From Rhizopus arrhizus (taxonomy: Eukaryota > Mucoromycota > Mucoromycetes > Mucorales > Rhizopodaceae), in assembly GCA_024220505.1 (NCBI GenBank), contig JAKZZE010000016.1:930001-994000 (forward strand): a stretch of 64,000 nucleotides of DNA, in the 5' to 3' direction. Below, piece by piece: positions 1 through 8,920 of this stretch. The notes under the pieces are model-generated. The model saw nothing but the letters and a program-made list of their open reading frames with translations. It searched no databases and had not been told where the DNA came from. Numbering within the stretch: position 1 is the stretch's first letter; each line of letters begins with the position of its first letter. The position numbers and the translations under genes were made by a program.

Positions 1-113
1 ACTGGCTACCCTGTTGTATTTCTCTTCACTACTGATAGATCTTTCCTTGCCTGTAAGTCACTAGCTCTACCATTTAAAACATTCTGCCAGTCTCTGTCCT
101 GAAAAGATTACGA

Positions 114-473
114 TTAACATGAGCGACGTGGAAGAAAATGCGATATCGAAGCGATAAACCAAATACATATGCTTACAAGCACGCCTATTCGTTGAAAGTC
201 TATACAATTGCATGTAATCATCATTCGTTGTTCAGCTGATATATCGTATACAGCTTGCGTCGTGAAAGACTTGACAATATAACAAACTTCTTCATCAATA
301 TGCACTTTCTGCACCATATCTTCTAATGACAGCTCATTGATCTCTTCTGCCGCAATCATTCTTTTTCTTGCCTCTCTAGTTTCTGAGCTCATACGTCCGA
401 TATTAGCAGACATCCTTGCGGTAATGTGCATAAAATCGGTATGAACATCATCAACCAAGACTAAGCGATCCAA
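114..473 (-). pseudogene. MULE-type transposase C-terminal (SWIM zinc finger) remnant
   Basis: The minus-strand reading frame ends in a SWIM-type zinc-finger signature: CNCIDFQRIGV is followed, after a one-base frame change near position 166, by CKHMYLVYRF. Together these give the CxC...CxH pattern seen in MULE/FAR1-type transposases. Upstream the frame is acidic and helical. No DDE catalytic core is visible in the remaining few hundred bases, so this is only the C-terminal end of an element that either runs off the window or is truncated. The frame break makes a functional product unlikely. The SWIM assignment is seen in sequence; the MULE assignment follows from where this finger type is usually found in fungi. 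Confidence 0.55.
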
Positions 474-1199
474 ACTTCTGTTCCTCTTTCTTTATAAATA
501 GTTTGTCATCAATTAGTTGTACCAGCTTTTCATATTGGTGAAAATATAAGGTTGGTAAGCAGCAGATTAATGTATGAACTTGTCATAATTAAAGTAATGT
601 CTCAAAAGGTACATCATAAGCTCTTTATACTCACCAAAAGTTTTTTGGAGCTATAAAAGCTTCTGAGTAAATAACTCTCTTTGGCCTCTCATATATCAAA
701 CCCTTCAGTGTGGCCAACATATCCCTATAAGTAGTGTTGTTTCTTGCTGTGTTTCCAGTGAAAGTCGAATATTCTCTGGCCAAATATGGGTAAGGGTATT
801 AAAAGCAAACTACAATATTTAGTGATATCGACTATGATGATTCGTTCATATTTAAAGTTCATTTAATCCTAATTCATTTTATCAAACTTCTTGTTTCATC
901 GTTTTTAATTCTCCAGTAAAGACAACAATAAGGTACCCAAAGTCACTTGAATGGCAGTAAAAAGAAGTGAAAGAGATGACAAAGCCTACGTGATGACTAT
1001 CATGAGTTAATATAAACAAGGGTACCGTGAGATTGTTACTCTTTCTGGTATAGCAAAGGAAAATCCTTTGATTTGTCGTCAAAATGCAGTTGTTACTACT
1101 TTTACATATTAGTAATTTAGACTTCACATCTAACAACAATAACATAAATACTGTTGTTAAAGATGTTGAATTTGCTTTTCTCTTCTTTTATTTAACCAA
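474..1199. other. Intergenic, no supported gene
   Basis: AT-rich sequence between the transposase remnant and the next broken gene. The minus-strand ORF at 882-1145 has no recognisable motif and an unlikely composition. I see no promoter, RNA gene or clear repeat here. It may be decayed transposon flank. Confidence 0.4.
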
Positions 1200-2836
1200 A
1201 TGCGACGTAAATTATCCACTACATTGAATCATTTCCCTCTGAAGCTCAATTCCAATATAGCCAAAAGACCAACACCGTCCTCTTCCACACCCAAGTCTAA
1301 AAGACAAAAAACACAAGGCGAATCTTCGATAGAAGACATTTCATTACAGCCTGATTATACCCACTTTACTCGAAAGTGTAAAGTATCCTTCTTTTTAAAT
1401 CAAGACTATAAAGAGTATCGAGTACGTAATTTTGAATGCAAAGGAGCTTAGATCTATTACTCACATCTACGTTTTTCTTTTACACTATCAGCAAATTCTG
1501 AGAAAGTTGGAAGAAGAATTCTCGTTATTACGTGCAGATGCAATGAATTTAGGGTTACTTATTATAAGTAACTGGATTGAAAAAGGCTGTAAAAAAGACC
1601 AGTTTCCACCTGTAACAACACAAATTCTGGACACATTGCTATAGAAAAGTTGCGCAAGATCCCAATGGCCTAAATAGTAGAATTGTAAGTTTCACTTGTA
1701 TGCTGTCTACATTTACTTACTTGATATGCCCAGAAACTCATGAACGTCATTGATGAATGCTATGAAAAATTCAATGCGACCAGAAAATGCCCTCTAACGA
1801 CAGGATAGTGCCAAAAGATAGATTTAGCATAACCTACTGATCATTTTACGATAGAGTACCTTTACGAGATTCCTGTTTTAGATCGTATGCACATAGCGCT
1901 TGCCAGCAGCTACACAGACACAATAATTCAAAATATATATAAATAATTGCTTCATTTTATTATATAATCTTATCATATTATATAGATATTTCTATACACC
2001 GAAAAAGAAACGTAAGATTATATCTATCGAACTTTGTTGGGTTTTCTGAGGAACGCAAAGGAAGAGCAAAACAGTACATACAACGAAAGGTCCATTGGTA
2101 AGCTAATGGATAACTTTTTTACCTGTCATATCTTTATGTCAACTTACTTCAATACACTAGCTAATAAAGCAGCAGATGGCGTAATACAATATAAGAAGAT
2201 TGAAGATTTGGATATCTAAATAGACGGTTTTGAACAATATTACAAGTATGTTCATATAAAATGTTGCATTTTCACACTTGACTAAATTGAATGGGCCATT
2301 TAGAAAAATTCTTGGGATATATATCGATATTTTTGATAAAAAATACGAAAAAATCTCTGACTACGACTATGCAAAGAACAATAGTTATAAGCTGCTGTAT
2401 TTGAACTTACAATTGTTAAAAGAAGCAGCTCAATATAACGCCAAAACCTGGAGCACTCTACCAAGACCCAGTCATGGAATCGGTAAGTCGTAACTGAGTA
2501 TGCATAAACCTATTAATGCTCTTAATCATTGATAGCTTTCGTGCCGCTCAGTGGGAGTGATTGTATGTATGCCTTATTAGAGCAAGCATACAGCAGTAAG
2601 CTCAAAATTCCTTCTCAATGCTTAACGGAAGAGTATAGCTTTGAGACGCATAGAGTAAGCACTATTTGTACCTCAATTATATGTTTACTAACAGTGATGC
2701 TTGTAGAGAGAAACAATTTTAATCTGGCCGACAAATTTCAAAAACAGCTACGGGAGGATTTGGTGGTGAGGGCGCCACCGAATAGTCACTTTGATTGGCC
2801 ATTGGATCGCTTATGTCACCATTCCGGTGATGTCTA
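1200..2836 (+). pseudogene. Broken multi-exon gene of unknown family
   Basis: Several plus-strand segments look coding but do not join into one frame. The first (1200-1380) begins with an ATG and a basic, Ser/Pro/Lys-rich stretch (KSKRQKTQ). The second (about 1430-1700) contains a helical segment around ILRKLEEEFSLLRAD and then shifts frame. A third lies near 1735-1810. The later ones cover 2034-2219, 2278-2485 (with a plausible donor after HGIG) and 2535-2836. Splice-like sites at 1694 and 1733 suggest real exons, but stops and frame shifts between segments point to a pseudogene. I do not recognise the family; it may be a lineage-specific repeated gene or a passenger in a transposon. Confidence 0.4.
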
Positions 2837-2943
2837 ATGCTTTAATTACAAAAAAAAAATTCCAAAATTTTAGACCTTTTGCTGCTTTTAAGTATTTGTT
2901 ATAGGGAAGTAAAATTATTTTTTTTTCAATGCATCTGTTGTGA

Positions 2944-3125
2944 GATTGAGCTTGATCGCAAGATGACCTACGCCTCGTTTGTTGAAGGACTTGAAATTCA
3001 GACGACAGCTAGCGCAACTTGGTGGTTAGGGGCTCGACCGCTATCCTTGCGATGACCGAGCCCTCGTATTGTGGTGGTATTTATACTATTGCTTTACGAC
3101 AGGCAACCCCTTATACCAATATTGC
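2944..3125. repeat. 182-bp direct repeat, copy 1 (SINE-like)
   Basis: This 182-bp unit recurs at 3152-3333 after a 26-bp spacer and appears identical by eye. It is more GC-rich than its surroundings. On the plus strand it has a good RNA polymerase III A-box match at 3010-3022 (TAGCGCAACTTGG) and, 31 nt later, a near B-box at 3054-3062 (GACCGAGCC, one mismatch to GWTCRANNC). Inverted 7-mers GGGCTCG and CGAGCCC flank the intervening segment. A tRNA-derived short element is plausible; no poly-A or target-site duplication was established. Confidence 0.6.
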
Positions 3126-3151
3126 TCACAACATTAAAGATGCTTAAGATG

Positions 3152-3333
3152 GATTGAGCTTGATCGCAAGATGACCTACGCCTCGTTTGTTGAAGGACTT
3201 GAAATTCAGACGACAGCTAGCGCAACTTGGTGGTTAGGGGCTCGACCGCTATCCTTGCGATGACCGAGCCCTCGTATTGTGGTGGTATTTATACTATTGC
3301 TTTACGACAGGCAACCCCTTATACCAATATTGC
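3152..3333. repeat. 182-bp direct repeat, copy 2 (SINE-like)
   Basis: Second copy of the unit at 2944-3125, offset exactly 208 bp. The A-box-like motif is at 3218-3230 and the B-box-like motif at 3262-3270. The apparent identity of the two copies implies a recent duplication. Confidence 0.6.
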
Positions 3334-3927
3334 CATCTTTATTTTATTTTTTTTCTGTGTGAACAAGCTCTAATACCTTTTTTTGTTAGTACAAACTGAA
3401 ACAGCTCTCAAGATTTGATACTCATGATCTTATTAAGACAATCTATGGATTAGACCCGAAACCAAGTAATATTACCAACAATCGGAGCATTACTTACTGG
3501 TCATAACTATAACTGAATTTTTCCTGGAAGTTTGGTCGCTACTCTGTGGAATGAATACACATTAGCATTATCAAGTCTCGCAAACAAAAGAATTATCTCC
3601 TTACACCTTCAAATTTGTTTATTGAACTTTTTTACATATGTTATCAAACCTACTTTCTAAATAGTCTAAGGGTGCTCTCATCCTTCACTTGAAATCATTC
3701 CCAATAAAGTACCCTACTTTGCTTCACAATCTTCTTCGTGACTTGTGACGCGAATGCTTTTGCTTTATATGCTTATAGCATCATTAGTTTTCATTGATAA
3801 AATTCCATCAGTCACCTTACTCTCATTCAACCTATTTTATGTACTAAATATTCTTGTTATTCGTTTATCTTTTTTTAGTTGAACCCTGATAATACTTTTT
3901 AGTTTAGACAAGCGCCAAACAGAATTT
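3334..3927. other. Intergenic, no supported gene
   Basis: AT-rich sequence with stops in all frames. Nothing recognisable was found between the SINE-like repeat pair and the Tc1-like remnant. Confidence 0.4.
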
Positions 3928-4331
3928 TTATGCAATCATCAATACGACAGTTGACGTAGAGAGGACACAAGATATGGTAAAGGGCTCTCCAAGCCGCGCT
4001 TTAAAAATCATCTCTTTATAATTTTCTAAACTATGTAAAAATAAACACTTGATTTTTTTAAAAAGTCTAATAATCTTTGGTACTAGGGCGTAGGTGAGTT
4101 GGGTGTGACCATATCTGGAGACCCAACGGAGATCTGCGATTACTTTTTTTGTAACCACCAATGTTCACCAGCCTGACTTGTACCTGTGCTACTTTTAAAA
4201 AATTGAATGGTAACAGGAAGTTTTGATTGGCAGGCAAAAAAGGAATCCATAGGATTATACGTTAATTGACCGTTTTCATTATAAATATTGTTTTGTCCGT
4301 CTTTATAAGAAAAAAAAAAAGAGTTCTTCAT
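3928..4331 (-). pseudogene. Tc1/mariner-like element, N-terminal remnant
   Basis: Two overlapping minus-strand frames. The upstream one begins MKNSFFFSYKDGQNN and continues YNENGQLTYNPMD. The same layout (Y-x-D/K-G-K/Q-x-N, then N/D-E-x-G-x-x-x-Y-N/D-P) opens the better preserved Tc1-like transposase at 56.4-57.5 kb. The frame breaks after about 60 codons, and the second frame carries no DDE motif. This is most likely a truncated, shifted relative of that element. The shared N-terminal signature is seen directly; the element class is inferred from the other copy. Confidence 0.4.
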
Positions 4332-4864
4332 CTCTTAAGGCTACAATAGACATTATAAGAAAAAGATAATCAAAGGCTACCTCAGAAAAAACTAAGAGGC
4401 GACGTTTTATTTCCAATTGAGCAACATTGTATTTCTGATTGGGCGACATTTTGTTCAGCCCGGACGACATAATTTATTGGATCAACTGTACTATAGCCAA
4501 GTTTAGGAAAAAAGAAAATGAAGGATTGTAAGAAAATTAACATGTATTCAAATCCTTCATATACTTTTTAACATCGCATTTTACTATATTATCCCTAAAG
4601 ACCTAATTGCATTTACTGTGAACTGGTGCGCTTAATTTATCCCCAAGCGCTCCGAAATGACCTAACGATAAATCACGGAGAGGAGTAAGGATGAATTTAT
4701 CTGTAAGAGTTTAGGCAATTCACTTTTTTTGTACATGAAACTTTGATGTAAAAGATTGATGAACACACTGCTTTATTCTATTATACAAAAGATATCAAAG
4801 TATTGCATGTATATTTTGTAAAATTATTTCTGTTTCTTTTGTTCTTTTTTCTTGTTTTGTACAA
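4332..4864. other. Intergenic / RAD6 3' flank
   Basis: AT-rich, no ORF with recognisable content. The part nearest RAD6 is presumably its 3' UTR and terminator region, but no specific signal can be proven. Confidence 0.4.
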
Positions 4865-5565
4865 TTATTCCCAAGATTGTTCGACAGTTTCTCGAACCCT
4901 TCTTACGTATTCCTTTCTATTTTCTCGATAAAGGTTGGCCGCTTCTGCATTCGCTGGTGAGTTAGGGTTAGGATCGTTAAAAAGTGATTGAATACTAGTT
5001 AATATTGCAGCAACATCATAAGTTGGACTCCATCGATTCTGTAAAATATCCAAGCAAAGCTCTCCATTTGCATATACATTGGGGTGAAACATTTTTGATA
5101 CAAACTTTACTTGAGGTGGTTTGTTTGGCTAATAGAAGAAAGAGGAATTGTTTAATAAATAAAAATGATAACTCCAACTTACATAAGTTTCATCAAACTG
5201 TAAGGCTAATTTGAATGTACCATCCTCAAATGGGGTGTCAGCTATTAGAGAATATTAATCTAAATATAATATAAAAAAAACTTCAGTTTTTAATATACCT
5301 GGACCAAAGATGACAGCATTCCACATCATAATATTATCTGGACAAGGCGCACCTATATAGAACATTATATGGCATTTGAATACTAAGAACAAAGGGAACA
5401 TGCTTATTATAATTACCTGATACACCAGCTGCATATACATGTAGTTAATTTCATAAAAAGCTAACGTGAAAAATAGGTTACAATTCATGAAAATACTTTA
5501 CCTGGCGGATCGCTTTGGATTCCCTTAAAGTCACGCATAAGTCTTCTTCGAGTAGGTGTAGACAT
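4865..5565 (-). CDS. RAD6: Ubiquitin-conjugating enzyme E2, Rad6/UBC2
   Basis: E2 enzyme that accepts ubiquitin from E1 on a catalytic Cys. With Rad18- or Bre1-type E3s it modifies PCNA and histone H2B, acting in the nucleus and cytosol. Five exons give 150 codons: 5502-5565, 5417-5428, 5299-5352, 5183-5241 and 4865-5128. The protein starts [15 protein letters not shown] and contains the active-site segment [15 protein letters not shown] and the Rad6 tail segment [14 protein letters not shown]. Length equals that of human UBE2A/B within two residues, and the tail lacks the acidic extension found in budding yeast. All splice junctions keep frame, including a 12-nt exon encoding most of AGVS. 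The start is fixed by the conserved N-terminus. Assignment is near certain. Confidence 0.96.
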
Positions 5566-6460
5566 TGCTTATGTAAACAACTTATTTTTAAAAAGAAAGG
5601 CAATGATATGTACTGTAGATTTTGTACTTTAAATGAGAGTCACACCAAATACATTATTTCTATTAAAAATGATTGGAAGAGGTAACAAAAACTGACAAGA
5701 CCCAAATGGAATACTGTTCTTTGGCCAAAAGTTGCTTAGCCACCTGATAAAGGTAGGTATTCAAGCCAGACTACTCGACCGACTAGTACCAGCCCCTCTT
5801 CTCAACGCAATCCAACTGTACTCCATTCGAAAGTGTATCAATGTCCTACTGTCACCTGTGAAAGTTTGCTCTATGGCCACTCACATGTTTCATTTTCCTC
5901 CTCTATCGTGGTTGATATAAATGCAGCTACTTCGATTTCTGTGGTCATCGATACCGCTTACTGGGAAGTTTGCTAGTCAACTGGAAGTATTTTCTTTGAC
6001 ATTGCTTTCCGTCGTGAGACTGATCATAATATATATAAATTAGTTTTTCTACCAACTTAAGGACTATGTAGGCCCTGTAGTTCGTCAGTCGAGCTCTAAT
6101 AGGTAACTTGAAATAAACTTCGATGATGAGAGATCTCGCACTTTGGCATGTAACGACGGACTGAAGTTTGGTGGGGTAGTTGTCATTCATCCTGTTGTTG
6201 CTTGTCATCTGAGTTCTGTTATTAAGTATACTGCCTATTAACGTTTACCTTGGCTGAGACCTCAACACCTCCTAGAAGGCTTACATAGCACTCTTAGCAA
6301 CTATGGTATTATACGTGCTGTTGGTATTGTTACTGATATTGACACCTATGCTTTCCTAGGATCTGATTACATTATCCTCGATTGTTCCCCCTGACCTAGA
6401 CCAAACAAAGCCTTTTTTTTTATCTTAATCATCCCATGGAATGGGTCGATCCGGCATGTA
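5566..6460 (+). pseudogene. Decayed LINE ORF1-like sequence, upstream part
   Basis: The plus strand here carries coding-like scraps in shifting frames, ending in a segment reading MEWVDPACSEELLSYF before the zinc-knuckle region at 6461. Many stops interrupt it. The segment nearest RAD6 (5566 to about 5700) is probably the RAD6 promoter. I interpret the rest as the degenerate front half of a retrotransposon ORF1 because it joins a CCHC-containing frame; no reverse transcriptase is adjacent. Confidence 0.35.
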
Positions 6461-6889
6461 GTGAGGAATTATTATCATATTTCATTCATGCTTATGGAAA
6501 GACATACCATGTGTTATCATGAACTTGACCATAGTGCCAATAAAGGTAAAGAGGCGCCCAGTAACAAGCGTACCTGTTATTATTGTTTTAAATCCGGTCA
6601 TATCTGGTCTCAATGTCCTGAGAAAGTTGCTTTAGGTAAAAGAAGGAAAAGTAATCCTGCTGCTTCTTCAGACTCAAACAGTCAGTCTGCTATATTGCCC
6701 ACTGCTATTATTGTGCAACAACTCCTAACGCTACCGCCTCTGATCCAGTTACTGCAGAAATATCTCCTCCTGAAACTGTCATGTCATCCGACAATGTCTC
6801 TATGGGCACATCACCTGTGTCTGAAAGATCACAAGCATATGTATCTGTGTCGATTCTACGCTTATGACAGCTATATTCTTGAATTCTAA
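6461..6889 (+). pseudogene. Retrotransposon gag/ORF1-like zinc-knuckle fragment
   Basis: Contains a CCHC zinc knuckle, CYYCFKSGHIWSQC, matching the CX2CX4HX4C pattern of retroelement nucleic-acid-binding proteins, followed by a basic stretch (GKRRKS) and a Ser/Thr-rich tail. The tail continues better in another frame (SPPETVMSSDNVSMG), showing a frame shift. Flanking frames are full of stops. LINE ORF1 is more likely than LTR gag because a LINE zf-RVT fragment lies elsewhere in the window, but that is inference. Confidence 0.5.
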
Positions 6890-7152
6890 CAGTCGTTCTA
6901 AATACGCAACCATCCTTAATGAAACAATAACATCTGAATCCTTAACTATGGATAGCTCAATACACTCAGATAGATACAATATCTAAATCATTCCTTGAAG
7001 AGTTGTTGTCAACATCTTCCCCAGAAGATGTGATTGTTTTTATATGCAAAAACAAAAATGAAGATTTAAAAAACATTCCTGGATACAAAATATTAGAAAG
7101 GAAGAAAGGAAATTATCGATAATTAAAAAACGATCTATTTAAATATGTATTT

Positions 7153-8920
7153 CTATGAAGAAGTATTCCAAGTTTTCTTTTCATAATCTTCCAGTCTAGA
7201 GGTTAACCTTTGAAAAAATCGTGTGGATATACTTGGTTCATTATTTCTACTTCCTACACTAGAAAATGTACGTGGAGGCATTCCTCTTGTAATAAAGTTT
7301 CCTCCCATATTGAGTCCATCTGAGCCAAATCCTCCAAATCCAGTCAAGAAACTAGCAGGCCGCAGCATAGGTGCTTTAGGAGTATTTTGTTCTTCTTCTT
7401 GAGGATGATGTTGCGTTGACGTGTGCATGATGTCTTTTTTCATAACAGTAGACAGTATGGATGAATTAGTTGAAGAACTTGTGCTGGTCGACAAACTGGC
7501 TAATCCTGCACTTTCTCGTTCTGTTGCCAAGTATTTTAATCCTTCTACCGACTTCTTTTTGTCAGAACTTATTGAATTATCAGCAGTAATAATACGGTGC
7601 CTTATTTCATTCCTTAGGTTCAAATTTCGTTCGATTTCCTTTTGCATCTCTTGCCTAAACTCTGCTGAGAACACTGGACCCTACAGTAAACATATATGAA
7701 TTGCTAGCATTTACGATTGCAGCTAGTTTTACCTTTGTTATTTCAGTTTCCTTTGCGCCTTCTTGTGATGAAACTGAAAGTGGATGAAATCCACTGTGAA
7801 AGCTAAGAAGCTCATCGTCTTCTAACAGTTTTGGCTCACTCAAATTATGAATGGTGTTTTGCGCTTGTTCTAATCTTGATGCATATTCTTGTGCCTGAAT
7901 GACCATAGCTGCTATCTTCTCTTCATTCTCTACCTGTTGCTGTTCCAGTTCTGCTATACGAACTCTCAATTGTTCGTTTTCTTGAACAACCTATCTTGCA
8001 AAATTCAATATATAGAAATAGTAGCATGTTGAGAGAAAAACATTACTCTTTCCAAATCTATTTGAATATTTTTTACAAGATGCGATGTATTTGAGCTTGA
8101 TTGTTTTTGTGAAGTAAGTGCTTTATCTAATAGTGACTGTAGGTTGGCATTTACGTCTCTTGTTGCAGCTAACTTTTGCTCTACTTCAGCTAATCATGTA
8201 TCCTTGTGTTATTATAAAAAAGGAGGGCGTCTTTATTATTTTCAATACCTAATCTTTTTGCGTAAACACCCACTTTTGAACGAGAATCGACCTGAAGTTA
8301 TGTAAGACTTTTATTTTTGTCGGCATCTTTCCATTTCTTTTGAATTTACCATCTCTGAGGCCATGTCATTTAATTGAGCAGACAAACCGTCCATTTCTTT
8401 TCTAAATTTTGATAGCTCCCTTCTAGCTTGATCAAGTTCTTGTTGTAAAAAAATGCGTTCTTCTTCGTCACTGGTTTCTTCATTGTCATTTTTCACATGG
8501 TAAGTTGGCCTTGACCTTAATTCTTCTTGAAACATTCTATTTTCTCTTTCCAGATGTTCTAGCTTTTAATGCATAAGCTACAAGTTTTTATTTTTTTTTG
8601 TTCATTACTTTTATTTGAATAGCTTCATTTGTCTCAGATATGACTAAACCGATACGAGCAGCAACTTCAAGATCATTAGCAATTGCTTGTCTTTCTCTTT
8701 CTTTCTTAATAATTAGTTGACGAAGGGTTTCAATATCATCGAGTGCATAAACTTCTTTAACAAAAGAAGGTTTGTCTGATCGTCTTTGAAGATGAGTATA
8801 TATCTTGAACTAATATCTTATATATGCAAGCTTTTTTCTAAAATGTTTATTACCTTCTGGTGTTGTTCCTAAGCGTGCTAAACAAGGCTCAAAGTCATGC
8901 TGAAAAGTGGCTGTGGACAT
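7153..8920 (-). CDS. Coiled-coil protein with HAP1/BICD-like CC1 box (candidate dynein adaptor)
   Basis: About six exons encode a mostly helical, coiled-coil protein. Read from the start: MSTATFQHDFEPCLAR; then an exon with TLRQLIIKKERER and DLEVAARIGLVISETNEAI (AARIG at 8648-8662); then LEHLERENRMFQEEL, an acidic linker, long Gln/Glu-rich heptad regions, and a Ser-rich tail with TGFGGFGSDG near the C-terminus. The AAxxG followed by ExN and a LExExR-type helix matches the CC1 box of HAP1/TRAK, BICD and Spindly adaptors, which binds dynein light intermediate chain. Later junctions splice in frame. The exon 1-exon 2 junction (8854 to 8809) is off by one base with the obvious sites, so the first exon is uncertain or the sequence has an indel. 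The family name is inference; the coiled coil and motif are seen. Confidence 0.7.
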
